Shown here one piece after another: positions 35,201 to 50,200 of a stretch of 64,000 nt of DNA (position 1 is the stretch's first letter; the number at the start of each line of letters is the position of its first letter). The position numbers and the translations under genes were made by a program. This DNA comes from RGIG4576 sp964536025 (GTDB lineage: Bacteria; Bacteroidota; Bacteroidia; Bacteroidales; Muribaculaceae): assembly GCA_964536025.1 (NCBI GenBank), contig CAZHXA010000005.1:11911-75910 (forward strand), read 5' to 3'. The notes below the pieces were generated by a model. That model saw only the letters and a list, made by a program, of their open reading frames with translations. It made no database searches and was not told the origin of the DNA.

Positions 35201-38200
35201 ATGTTATATTCCATGTCCTTAAACTTCTTTGCTCGTGCCGAAGCATCAATAGGCAAATAGCCCAAGAATGCAAAACTTTGACCATTAAATCCCGACCCCA
35301 TTACCGACATTAGGATACTCGAAGGTCCTACAAGAGGAACCACTCGTAAAGATTTTCGTTGTGCTATCGCCACCACATCGGCTCCCGGATCGGCTATTGC
35401 AGGACACCCGGCTTCCGAAATCACCCCCATAGGATTACCCTGTTCAAGAGGTACTAAAAAATTAGAAATTTCTTCCGGCTTGGTGTGACGATTCAATTCA
35501 TAAAACGTAAGAGTATCTATGTCTATATTGCGGTCACACTTTTTCAAGAAGCGACGTGCCGAACGCACATTTTCTACGATAAAATGCTTTATACTCTTGA
35601 CGATCTCAACATTTCGAGCAGGTAACACTTCGCTGAGTTCACCTTCACTCAACGGAACCGGTATCAAATATAGAGCCTTTTCTATCATAAAATCACCTTA
35701 TTATCCTAAATTATTACAAAATTACAACGTTTTCCTAAATGATGCAACTTTTTCTTATCATGATATTAAATAGCTATTGTTGATAAATAAGAATAAAAAA
35801 ATCTCTATTTTTGCATATATCAATCAAAAAAGAACACAATAATGGGACTCTCTGAACTTTTTATAAAGCAAATTCACGAACTCTTACCCGACATTGATGC
35901 AAAGTCTCTTATAGACACTCTTTGCACAAGCGACCCATCGGTTTCGGTGAGGCTTAATAGCACCAAATGCAATGATATGCCAAAAGCAAAACAGGTGAAT
36001 TGGTGTAAAAGAGGATACTATTTTGACGAACGCCCTCAATTTACATTTGACCCTGCTTTGCATGCCGGATACTATTATGTTCAAGATGCATCTTCAATGT
36101 TTTTAAGTTACGCCATAGAAAAACTCATAGACCATACATCTCCCATACGTTACCTCGACTTATGTGCCGCTCCGGGAGGTAAAACGACAACTGCAATAGA
36201 TGCTCTTCCAAGCGGTTCTTTAATTGTTGCAAACGAAATAATGCCCGGTAGAGCTCAAATATTACGAGAAAACATTATCAAGTGGGGAAATCCTTTTTGT
36301 ATCGTAAGCAACAACGATTCTTCTGCCTTTTCTAACTTGAATCATTTTTTTGATATTGTAGCAACCGATGTTCCTTGCAGTGGAGAAGGAATGATGCGTA
36401 AAGATGAAGAAGCTGTGGCTCAATGGTCGCCCGCTCTTGTAAATGAATGTGCCACCCGACAACGAGAGATTGTGGATAACGCCTGGAAATGTCTTAAACC
36501 GGGAGGTTTCTTGATTTACAGTACTTGCACATTTAACCGCATGGAAAACGAGGAAATCATAGAATATATGATAAATGTATTTGGAGCCGAAAGCATAGAC
36601 CTGAAAATACCGAAAGAATGGAATATTCAATGCTCTATAAATTCACCTATTCATGGTTATCATTTTTTCCCTCATCGCACTCGAGGAGAAGGTCTGTTTC
36701 TTGCTGTTGTAAGAAAGCCCGAAGAAGTACAATATCGACCCTTAAAATCAACAACCAAAAAGAAAGGTAAAAAAGAATCTTTCTTAGCCATTCCGGAAAT
36801 TGTAAAAAGTCATGTCATCAACAGTAAATCCATGACTTTTACTTCAACCGGAGACACCATAAATGCTTTCCCGACTGAATATAATAACGATATAAGCATA
36901 CTTAAAGACTACTTACACATAATTTTAAGTGGCTGCGATATTGCAACGATCAAAGGAAAAGATTTTATTCCCACCCATGCTTTAGCTCTCTGTTCACAAT
37001 GCAATAAAGAAACTTTTGCTTCCCATGAAGTAGACTATGCAACAGCCATATCCTATTTGAGAGGAGAAACTATTACAATTGATGCTCCTCGTGGCTATAT
37101 ATTGATTAAATACAATGGAATGTCACTCGGATTTGTGAAAAATCTTGGGAATAGGGCAAACAACCTTTACCCTAAAGAATGGAGAATAAAAAGTTCTCAC
37201 ATTCCCTCACAACCGCCACACATTCTATAAAAACAATAAAGCAGGCTTGAATACCTAAAACATCAAGTCTGCTTTACTTATATCATGTTTGCCTTTTTAC
37301 TTTAAATGAAATATTTTAGCACCTTTACAAGAAAATCCATAATCATCTTTTGCCTTTATAACAATTGAATGTACTCCTGTTTGATATTCTTCAGGAAGAG
37401 ATAAACTCCACACATGAGGAGAGTTACGTTTACGATTCAATCCACGTTGGGCATATTTTGTCGGGATTACCTTTTCTGCATATAATGCATTCAAGCGAGC
37501 TGCATCGGGTGCTTCCATTTTTATTTTTGTCATTTCTAATGCTGTTTTTCCATCTATTACACATTCTACTTTTGTACTATCACAAGCACCCCATATATTG
37601 GCAACAACCACGCCTTTAGGCAATTCAGCCAATTCTGGAACATAAACATCGGTAGTATCAATTCCGGCTACATATATCGACATCTGTTTTTCTGCATCCA
37701 TACCCACCCCTTTAAATTTAAAATTATAACCATCCTTAGTGAAATTAAACACATAGTAATTGCGAGGAGTTCCACAATGTTGTAATGCCGAAGGTACATT
37801 ATTCCAATCTCGTTCACCACGCCACCAATATCCACAAGTAGAACCGGCAACGACTTCATGCACCGTGACACCATTACCTTTCATGAATCGACGAATTGCT
37901 TGATGCCAATGTCCGGATATTGCCAAGACATCACCTCTACCCTCAAGAACCTTAAGTAAATCAGTCTTATTCTCTATTCCTGTAACCGGAGCATGTTGAA
38001 GGAGAACAATTTGCTTATCGGCTGAGACATGAGCCAAATCATTTCGCACAAAGCGTAATTGTTGTTCTCTTAATTTCTCGATGTATTTTTTCTTCTGCAC
38101 CCCACATATAGTATTCAGCACTATAAAATGGACATTTCCGCGATTAAACGAATAATCACTTGCTCCAAACAAGTTATTATATGTATTGTTTTGTTCATTC

Positions 38201-41200
38201 AATATTTCAACATAATCACGGTCATGATTTCCTATAATAGTCCACGATTTTGACGGAAGCAAATCAATCATATCATGAAGCACCGGCAACATATTCAAAT
38301 TATCAAAACATAAATCTCCAAGCCACACATTTATACTAAACGTATCAGACGACTCCGCAAGTTCTGAAAAAATAGTTCGACTTGCATACTCTATTTCTTG
38401 CAAATCTTTTGTTTGAACATCACCCACCGCATTAAGAGTAAAATTATTTTCACGACCGTTTTTATCGGCAATAATTGCAAAATCTGCCACAATCTTTTCT
38501 TCTTTACCATATATAGGGATATTTACAAAAGATTCATTCGGTATATGTGTAGGCATTTCATATCCTGCCGGCAAGATAGGGAACACACTGTTTCCTCTTC
38601 TTGTCTTCAACTTATAAGTACCATTTTTCTTACATGCAATTACGGTATCTCCGTCAGATACGAGCATATCTATAATAGATTTGTCTACTTTGGAGTCATA
38701 TACGCCATTACGATTAACATCTTCGAAAACACGTCCGGAAACTTCAACTATTTCATCAGCAATAACTGCACTACATGAAAAAAATGATGCTAATGCTAAA
38801 CTGAATAATTTTCTTACCATAAACATTTTAATTAAAAAGGAATCTTCATTTTTTTGCACAAATGTACCTAAAAAACAAAGATTCCCTTATCACAATTTAA
38901 TAAAATTATACTATCATCAACCCTTTTTTACCACAGATTTTTTGGTCCCCGTCTTTTTGCTTAAAGTTTTCTTTTTATCAACCTTAGTTGCTGTTTTACG
39001 AGATTGCTTCAAACGTAGAATTTGAGCCGTTCGTGCAGGTAAATAAAGTTTCAACCAACTTACTCCATACTTGCTGTAAAGTTCGTCATGAATAGTAAAA
39101 TGTTTAACATCATCACTTATATTACCATGACCGCCAAATTCGGGAGAATCGCTGTTCATAACACCCAAATACTCTCCTTCCGGTGCAAGAATACCATAAT
39201 CTGTAAACGATTTAGTAGGATTGAAATTAAACACAAATACATAATCGCCTCGCTTGAAAGCCAGCACCTGATCGTCATCTTTTTCCCACAACTTTTCAAC
39301 AGGCAAACTCTGAAAATTACGTTTACTTCCTATCAGCTTTATCATAGCATTATCAAATGCATTTAAAAAGCGATATTTTAAATCTTGACGATCCACCAAA
39401 TCCCATTGACGACGTGCATATTTATAACTCCAACCATTGCCTTCGCGTGGGAAATCTATCCACTCAGGATGTCCGAACTCATTACCCATAAAGTTAAGAT
39501 ACCCGCCATTTATGGTGGCACAAGTAACCAACCTTATCATTTTATGAAGTGATATACCTCGGTCAACATTCATATTGTCATCACCAGCCATCATGTGCCA
39601 GTACATATCACTATCAATCAACCTGAATATAAGTGTTTTATCTCCCACAAGAGCTTGATCATGGCTCTCGGCATAACTTATAGTTTTTTCATCGGCACGA
39701 CGATTGGTCAATTCCCAAAATATTGAGGTAGGATGCCAATCTTCGTCTTTTTTCTCTTTTATGGTCTTAATCCAATAATCCGGAATACCCATAGCCATGC
39801 GATAATCAAAACCCATACCACCCCACTCAATCTTAGTGGCAAGTCCGGGCATTCCACTCATTTCTTCAGCTATTGTAACAGCTGATGGATTAACTTCGTG
39901 TATAAGCTTATTTGCAAGTGTAAGGTAAGTTATAGCATTGGTGTCTTGACCTCCGTTAAAATAATCTTCATAACCACCAAAAGCCTGTCCGAGTCCATGA
40001 TTATAATAAAGCATTGAAGTAACTCCATCAAAACGGAATCCATCAAAGTGATATTCTTCAAGCCAAAATTTACAATTTGAAAGCAAAAAATGTATTACTT
40101 CATTTTTACCATAGTCAAAACAAAGTGAGTCCCAAGCTGGATGTTCACGACGACCATCCCCATAAAAATATTGATTATCACTTCCATCAAAACGACCTAA
40201 GCCCTCAACTTCATTCTTAACAGCATGAGAATGTACTATATCCATTATCACACTTATACCCATGCCATGAGCTTCGTCAATCAAACGTTTCAACTCATCG
40301 GGTGTTCCAAAACGACTTGATGCAGCAAAGAAACTTGATACATGATAACCGAAAGAGCCATAATAAGGGTGTTCTTGAACCGCCATAATCTGAATGGCAT
40401 TATATCCATCAGCCTTTACTCTCGGAAGTACTTTTTCACGAAATTCTTCATAAGATCCCACATCTTCTTTATTCTGTCCCATTCCTATGTGACACTCATA
40501 TATGAGCAATGGAGATGTATTGGGAATAAAATTTTTATTTATAAAATCATAAGTCTTTTCTGGAGACCATACTTGAGCTGAAAAAATATAAGATTCTTCA
40601 TCTTGAACAACACGCGTTGCATAAGAAGGGATTCGTTCTCCGTCGCCACCATTCCAATAGACGTGCAATTTATATATATCACCGTGCTTTATAGCACTTG
40701 ACGGCATCGTGATTTCCCACACTCCGTTTTCTACTCGGTTCAGACGAAATTCTTCACACTCTTTCCAGTCATTAAATGTTCCTATAAGATATATTTCGGT
40801 TGCATTGGGAGCCCATTCTCTAAACACCCAACCCGTCTGTTCTTGATGTAACCCAAAAAAGTGATGACCATTGGCAAAATCACTCAAAGAACAAGTTCCT
40901 TCGGTCAATTCTCGTTCCTTACGCAAAGCATCTTCATGGCGACCCTCTATTGCGTCACTAAATGGCTCAAGCCAAGGGTCATTTTTCAAAATACGAAGTT
41001 TTCTTTTCATATATAAGTATCTTTACCGAACAAATTTATGTATTATTGGCAACAAAACCAACTTTTTCGGTCATCAACTTTAATTATCTTTTTTCAATTC
41101 TTTATAGAAACGAGACATAAACAATAATCCGGCAACAAACAATGCAGCAGCAAAAGATAAGTAAATACCTATAATCCCCCCCTTAAAAGTAAAAGCAAAC

Positions 41201-44200
41201 AAATAACATGCAGGTATTCCTAATACGACATACGCCCAAAAGGCATAAGTCATTACAGGCATTACACACTTTATCCCTCGCAATGCATTAGCATAAGCCA
41301 CCTGTGTAGCATCTCCAAATTGATAAACTATCCACGGAACAATCAACATAAGTGCTATAGCTGTCACATTTTCGTCGGTCGTAAACACCTCTATTACATT
41401 GCGTCCGAAAACAAGCATAAGAACAGAAGCAAACACCGCACTCGCGAGAATTATATGATATCCGGCTTGCGTACATCGTTTAACCTTGTCTATATCTCCT
41501 AAACCGGAATAATTGGCTATCATAATCGACATACTTGCTCCAAAACTGTAATATACCATGAAACCAAGTGTTCCCATAACCAATATTACTTGATAAGCTG
41601 CAAGATAATCGGCTCCAAACCAACCTACAAAGATTGTTGCCACCGTAAAAATAGCCGTTTCCATACCCATTTGCAACGAAACAGGTAACGACAATTTTCC
41701 TATATATTTCATTTCTTTCAAGGTAATAATCCCTTCCTTAAAACCTTGCACATAGTTTTTATATTGAGGTACAAACATCAACCACGCAACATAAGCAACA
41801 AGCATATATATTCTTGCCACCATAGTACTTACTCCGGCACCAAACAACCCCCATTCAGGAAAGCCCAATTTACCATATATAAGCAACCAATTACCAAATA
41901 TATTCAATACATTTCCACTTAACAATATTGCCATAGCCGTTTTTGTATCAGTTATTCCATCGGTAAATTGACGCAGTGCATTGACAGCACTGACAGGAAG
42001 CATAGAAATAAGAATAACCAGATAATAAGGTCTCATCAATGGCAAAAGATGTTCAGGTTGACCCATTCTATCAAGGAAAAAATATAATACGAGCATTATT
42101 CCTCCACACAACAAGCCGAATATAACATTCAATAATAAAGCAGTTTTTACGACAGTTCCTATCTGTCTATGTTCTCCTTTTGAATAATATGCACCTACTA
42201 TCGGAGTCAAACCATAAGAAAAGCCCAAGCACACAATATTCATAAGGTTAAACAGGCTATTGACAAACGAAGCCGAAGCTAATGAATCGGTGGTGTAACG
42301 ACCTACCATCATAGTGTCTACAAAGCTGGTGATTATAACACCGAGTTGACCAAGCAATATAGGTAAACCTATTGTTAATACTCGTCTGTAATAGTTTCCG
42401 TATTTTTCAAAAAAAGAATTCATCATAGCACAGTCATTAAGTCTTTTTTTGCTACATTTTTCATTTCAACTAAAAAAAAGACCAATAAGCAGGAAAGAAA
42501 TTCACTTTGAAAGACTTTCTTGCTCTGATAAAAAATAGAAATCTATTCCTTTCTATTTTTTTAATTATAATTTTTCGCCAAACGACAAATCTCCGGCATC
42601 ACCTAATCCCGGAACGATATAAGAATGTTCGTTAAGAACCTCATCTATCACTCCCACCCATAAAGTTGCATTTACATCGGCAAATTTCTCTTTCAAGAAA
42701 TCAACAGCTTGACGAGATGCTATAACTGCTACAATATGAACTTTTGAAGGTATTCCGCGTGAAAGCAAGCCACGATAAGCAATCTCCATTGAAGAACCGG
42801 TAGCAAGCATAGGGTCTACAAGCAATAAAGTTTTATCTTGTAGTGATGGTGATGCCAAATATCCCACCTTTACATCAAATTCCATGTGACTATCATCTTT
42901 ATATTCTCTCCACGCCGAAACAAAAGCATTTTCAGAATGATCAAAATAAGAGATGAAACCTTCATGAAAAGGCAAACCTGCACGTAATACTGTGCTTAAA
43001 ACCACTTTGTCGGCTACTTCTACACAATCGGCTTCTCCAAGTGGTGTTGTAGTTTTAACTTTTTTATAGTTTAAGGTCTTAGAAATTTCATAAGACATTA
43101 TTTCGCCCAATCTTTTAAGATTGTTACGAAATCGCAAACTATCTCCCTGCACATTCACATCTCGCATTTCTTTAATATACACGCCTATTAAAGAATCTTG
43201 TTCTGCAAAATTTATTACTTTCATATATTGTTATTAAATGTATTTTTTCATCTCATACGCCCTAAGCGTCTCCTTACAAGACTCTTTATCCATTGACAAA
43301 CGGTTCTTCAATTCATCGAGAGAAGCCATCTTCATTTCAGAACGCATAAATTTTACGAATTGCACTTTTAGACGTTGGTCATACAAATCCCCGTCAAAAT
43401 CAAACAAATTTACTTCAAATGTACGAAGTCCGTCTTTTATGACAGTGGGACGCACCCCTATATTAGCCATTCCATCATAAATTTCACCATTTTCAAGCTC
43501 GGCTTTTACTGCATAAACACCCCTATGTGGCATTATCAAATCATCGGTCAAATCTATGTTTGCGGTAGGGTATCCTATTTTTCTTCCATTTTTAAAGCCG
43601 TGAACCACAACTCCCGATAGCTCAAAAGGACGGGTAAGATAAGACATCGCCAAATCAACTTTCCCTTCTTCGATAACTTTCCTTATTAAAGAAGAACTCA
43701 CTGGGCTATAAGCTCCTTGATATTCTTTAGCTCTAAGAACTTCAACTCCTATTTCTCGCCCAAATGAAGCATAATCATCGAAGTATTCATTCTCTCCATG
43801 ACCGAAACGATGATTAAATCCTACCATTAACTTATCAACACCATATTGCGTTTTAAGTAAATGCATAAAGTCTATAGAGGTCATTTTTGATAATTCAGCA
43901 GTAAAATCCATCAAAATTACTGCATCAACACCCATTTCACCAAGATATTTCAAGCGATTTTCAAGTGTCATAATCATGTGCAAACCATCATTAGGACGAA
44001 AAATCTTTTGTGGGTGTGTAATAAAAGTAACTACCGCCGATTTTAATCCCGACTTTTCGGCTTCTTCCTTAAGCCCTTTAAGCAATGATTGATGCCCCAA
44101 ATGCATGCCGTCAAACATGCCTATTGTTGCTATCATTTTATTTTCTTTGTTTATGTCACTTCCTTTAAAAACGTCCATTTAATCAAGCTCGTTTATTTTT

Positions 44201-47200
44201 ATCAACTTATTATCAACAAAATAGTCCATAAATTCAACTCCGGCATCTACCAAAGCCGTATTAAAGCCGAGTTGTGATGCCGACTCAAGATTCTTACGAG
44301 AATCATCAAAAAACATCGTTTCCTCAGGCTTAATACCCAAGCGTTTCACTGTATATTCAAAAATTTCACGTTTTGGTTTTGCTGCTTTTGCTTCATAAGA
44401 CAAAACCAAATCATCAAAATAATATTCCATATTTTTCCCGTCAAGGCAAAAATATTCTTTTATTTTTTTCTCTATGTGAATAGAATTGGTATTTGATAAT
44501 AAATAAATCTTATAATCTTTGTGCAAAGATTCCAATGCTTTCAACCTATTCAACGGAATACCTACAAGAAACTCACAAAAAGCATTATCTATTTCATCAT
44601 CAGTAGCACCCGGTTTTAGCATTTTTTTAACTTCAGCATGAAAATCATCTTCCGACAATGCACCTTCTTCAAGTGCAAGAAACGCTCCTTGTTGTGAATA
44701 TTCTCCAAAAACTGCATTTGCTTCAGCCATTCCCAATGCCTCAAAAGCCTTTATGCAATTTTCCCTTTTCAAGTTCATAATTACTCCGCCCAAGTCAAAA
44801 AGCAGATTTTTTATATCGCAATAAGCCATAACTATCTATAATTTTCGCAAAGTTAGCGATTTATTACCGAATACTTTTATTCATTTAGTCGCATTTTTTA
44901 ATATTCCTATTTTTGTGTTATTTTTTACTAACTTTACTTAAATAATCTTATATTTTCATCCATTCCTATATTAAAAGAGGTTCTATATGATAAATTTTCA
45001 ACAAATATATCGTATATTTGCAACGGAATGGACGCGGAGGGGGCATGCAGCTCCCTCGCTTTTTTTATAATAACAATATTATGATTGATAAATCAGAACT
45101 CATCAAAACAATAGACGAATCACTCAAGGACAGCGAATTGTTCTTAGTTGATGTCAATGTAAGTCGCGACAACAACATTGTGGTTGAAATAGACTCCATG
45201 GATAGCGTAAGCATTGATGACTGTGCCAACCTAACAAAAGCCATCGAAGCTGTTTTTGATCGCGATAAAGAAGATTATGAATTGGAAGTGGGTTCAGCCG
45301 GACTTACTTCTCCGTTCAAGGTAAAACGCCAATATGAAAAATATCTTGGAGAAGACGTGGAAGTCCTTACTACCGATGGCAAAAAGTTTAAAGGTACACT
45401 TAAAGAAGTTAACGAAGAAACGTTCACCATCGGAATAACAAAAAAAGTAAAGCCCGAAGGAGCAAAGCGTCCCGTTGAAGTCATTGAAGACGAAACAATT
45501 AATTACAACGAAACAAAATATACAAAATACTTAATTCAGTTTAAATAGGATTATGGCAAAGAAAGAGGAAGCCATTGACATGGTAGACAGATTTTCAGAA
45601 TTTAAAGAACTGAAAAACATTGACAAGACAACAATGATTAGCGTCTTGGAAGAATCATTCCGTAGCGTGTTGGCAAAAATGTTCGGAAGCGATGAAAATT
45701 TCGACGTTATCATGAATCCCGACAAGGGCGACTGTGAAATTTACCAAAATCTCGAAGTCGTTCCCGATGGTGAAGTGACTGACCCGGTAAAGCAAATCAG
45801 CCTAACCGATGCCAAGAACGACCCTGACGATCCCGATCCTGATTGCGAAGTAGGTGAAGACCACACTAAAAAAATAGACTTTGTAACATTTGGACGACGT
45901 GCCATTTTAAATTTGCGTCAAACTCTTGCCAGCAAAATTCTTGACTTGCAAAAAGATGCTATTTATTCTAAATTCAAGGAAATGGAGGGCGAACTTGTAA
46001 CAGGCGAAGTTTACCAACTATGGAAAAAAGAAATTTTGCTTCTTGACGATGACAAAAACGAATTGTTACTACCAAAAGACCAACAAATCCCAAGCGATTT
46101 TTACCGCAAGGGAGAAACTGTTCGTGCTGTCATTGAACGAGTTGACAACCACAACAATAATCCTAAGATTATCGTTTCTCGCACAAGCGAAAACTTCCTA
46201 CGCAGATTATTCGAACTTGAAGTTCCCGAAATCCACGACGGACTTATCGTTATACGTGCCGTTGCTCGCATACCGGGAGAACGTGCCAAGATTGCAGTAG
46301 AAAGCTACGACGACCGTATTGACCCTGTTGGAGCTTGTGTAGGCGTAAAAGGAGCTCGTATTCATGGAATCGTTCGCGAATTAAAGAATGAAAACATTGA
46401 CGTTATTAACTACACCAATAACCCTCAACTTTTCATACAACGTGCATTAAGTCCTGCTAAAATTTCAACAATACGTCTTGACGAAGAAAACAAGCATGCC
46501 GAAGTTTTCTTACGCCCTGAAGAAGTATCTCTTGCAATTGGTAAAGGTGGTCTTAACATTAAATTAGCATCCAAACTTACAGGATATGAAATTGATGTAT
46601 ATCGCGACCTTGACGCCGAAGGTGAAGAAGATATCTACCTTGATGAATTTAAGGACGAAATAGAACCATGGGTTATCGAAGCGTTGAAAGACATGGGTTG
46701 TGCAACAGCAAAAACAGTGCTTAACACTCCACGCGAAACGCTTATCGAAAAAGCCGACTTGGAAGAAGATACAGTTGATAATGTAATTGCTGTGTTGAAA
46801 GCAGAATTTGAAGACTGATTCACACAAGCACTCTTACCCAACAGTTCAAAACGATAGCCAATCTTTAAACAAAACTTATTAAATTATATATGCCAGTTAA
46901 AATAAGTAAAGCAGCAAAAGAATTGAATGTAGGGACTCAATCTATCATTGATTTCCTTAGCAAGAACAACATAACAGTTGATTCTAATCCTAACACACGC
47001 ATATCAGATGAACAATATCAAATGCTCATAAGTGCGTTCAAAACCGACCGCGACCAAAAAATCAAGTCGGAAGACTTCTTCAAAGAACGTCAAAAGGAAA
47101 AGGTAAAACCGGCTAAGGAAGAACAAAAAGCAGAAGAGATTAAGACCACTACAGAACCCGTGCAAGCTCCTAAAGTATTGGGTAAAATAGATTTATCCAA

Positions 47201-50200
47201 AGCAGGAAAGCCTCAGCACAAGCAAGAAACGCCTAAAGCAAAAGTAGAGGTTTCAAAGGTTGAAAAAGTTCAAGAAAAGCCAAAAACAGAAACTCCAAAA
47301 CAAGAACCTGTTCAAAAACCGGCTGTAGTTGAAATGAAAAAAGAAGAAAAGAAAGAGCATGCTCCTCAACAACCAAAAAAAGTTGAGCAACCTGCACTTG
47401 TAGTTACTCCTGCTATTGAAAACAATGCAGAAAAAGAAGCAGAAGCTCCTGCTAAAACCGAAACTAATGAGGTGTTCACTCTTTCTACACCTACTATTGC
47501 AAGCACTCCTAAGGTAATAGGTAAAATCGACCTTTCTGCCATTAACCAACAAACTCGTCCAAAGAAAAAATCTAAGGAAGAGAAGCGTAAAGAGCGAATC
47601 GACAAAGAAAAATCTTTACAAGCAGCACGTGCAACCGCAAGCGGTGATACTGGCGACCGCAAAAAGCGTAAACGTATAGGCAAAGAAAAGATTGATATCG
47701 AAAAGAGTGCAAAACAAATAAACAACGATTCTTCACGCAAAGAACAAAAAACAAGCAACAGCAATCCTAATCCAAATAATCAACAACAAGGAGGAGGAAA
47801 GCGAAGCAAAGAAAAGAAAGCTAAACGTCCGTTTAAGCCCGAAGTAAGTGAAGAAGACGTACAAAAACAAGTTAAAGAAACTCTTGCCCGACTCACTTCA
47901 AAACCAAACAAAAAATCGGCTAAGTGGCGTAAAGAAAAGCGTGATGCCGTAAACGAACGCGAACGCGAAGCAGCCGAACTTGAAGCAGCTGAAGGAAAAA
48001 TCCTCAAATTGACAGAATTCGTTACAGCTAACGACCTTGCTGTCATGATGGACGTTCCTATCAACAAAGTAATTGGTACTTGTATGAGCATTGGAGTAAT
48101 GGTTTCTATCAACCAACGTCTTGATGCCGAAACCATCAACATCGTTGCCGAAGAATTCGGTTACCAAACAGAATTTGTAAGTTCGGAAGTTGTTAATGCT
48201 ATAGCAACCGAAGAAGACAACGAAGAAGACCTTGAGCCACGCCCACCAGTAGTAACCGTAATGGGTCACGTAGACCACGGTAAGACTTCTTTGCTTGACT
48301 ACATTCGTAAAGCCAATGTTATTGCAGGTGAAGCCGGTGGTATCACTCAACATATCGGAGCTTATAACGTGAAACTTGCCAATGGTCGTCGCATCACATT
48401 CCTCGACACTCCGGGTCACGAAGCATTTACCGCCATGCGTGCTCGTGGTGCAAAGGTTACCGATATCGTTATTGTTATTGTTGCAGCCGATGACAACATC
48501 ATGCCTCAAACAGTGGAAGCAATCAATCACGCTTCGGCCGCAGGTGTTCCTATCGTGTTTGCAATCAACAAAATAGACAAGCCTACAGCTAATCCTGAAA
48601 AGATTAAAGAAGGGCTTGCCAACATGAACTACCTTGTTGAAGATTGGGGTGGCAAATATCAATCTCAAGATATTTCTGCTAAGAAAGGTATCGGTGTTGA
48701 CGAACTTATGGAAAAAGTTCTTCTTGAAGCCGACATGCTTGAATTGAAAGCTAACCCCGACCGTAAAGCAACCGGTTCAATCATCGAATCATCTCTTGAC
48801 AAAGGTCGTGGTTACGTAGCAACCGTACTTGTTCAAAACGGAACATTGAAAATGGGAGACATACTGCTTGCCGGCACTCACTACGGTAAAATCAAGGCTA
48901 TGTTTAACGAACGTAACCAACGCATACAACAAACCGGACCGGCAACTCCGGTACTTATACTTGGCTTAAATGGTGCTCCTACTGCCGGCGACACATTCAA
49001 TGTGATGGATTCCGACCAAGAAGCTAGAGAAATAGCAAACAAACGCGAACAATTACAACGCGAACTTGGACTACGCACACAAAAACGTATCACTCTCGAA
49101 GATATTGGACGTCGTAAAGCTCTTGGAAGTTTCAACGAACTTAATATCATTGTCAAAGGTGACGTAGATGGTTCTATTGAGGCATTGACTGATTCACTTA
49201 TAAAACTATCAACACCCGAAGTGCAAGTCAACGTTATTCACAAAGCTGTAGGTGCAATTACCGAGAGCGATGTTACACTTGCATCGGCTTCCGATGCTTA
49301 CATCATAGGTTTCCAAGTGCGTCCTTCACAAGCCGCTCGACGTCTTGCCGAAAACGAAGGTGTAGATATTAGACTTTACTCTATCATCTACTCTGCAATA
49401 GAAGATGTAAAAAGTGCAATGGAAGGTATGCTTGAACCCGAAACAAAAGAAGAAATTCTTGGTTCGGCTGAAGTCCTACAGACTTATCGTATTTCCAAAG
49501 TGGGAACTATTGCCGGAGCTATTGTGCGTGAAGGTAAAGTCAAGAAAAATTGTAAAGTACGCGTAATTCGCGACGGTATTGTAAGATACACCGGCGACCT
49601 TGGTTCATTGAAACGCTTCAAGGATGACGTTAAAGAAGTTACAACAGGATTTGACTGCGGTCTTAGTGTTGCAGGATACAACGACATTCAAGAAGGCGAT
49701 ATGATTGAATCATTTGAAGAAGTACAAGTTAAGAAATCTCTATAAGGATTTTCCTTCTAATATTTTTAAAGGCAATATATCAGTTTGAATGTGATATATT
49801 GCCTTTTTCATTACATAAAAAATCATGAAATATTACTTTAATCTCGGTAGTAATCTTGGGAATAAGCCACAAAACCTTAACGAAGCTATTGCTCTTCTTG
49901 AAAAAGAACTTCATACTAAAGCCAAACGCAGCAGTATTGTGGAGAGCGAGCCTTGGGGATTTGAAAGCGAAAACTCATTTATGAATATAGGCATAATTAT
50001 GGAAAGCAACATAGCTCCATTAGAAATGCTGAAAATCATTAAACGAATAGAACGAAAAATGGGAAGCGAAAAACATCGCAATCAAGATAACTCCTATTGC
50101 GACCGTTTAATCGACATTGATATAATAACCGTTGACAATATTCAAATTAACACACCAGAATTGACCATACCACACCCTCGCATGCTTATGCGTGATTTTG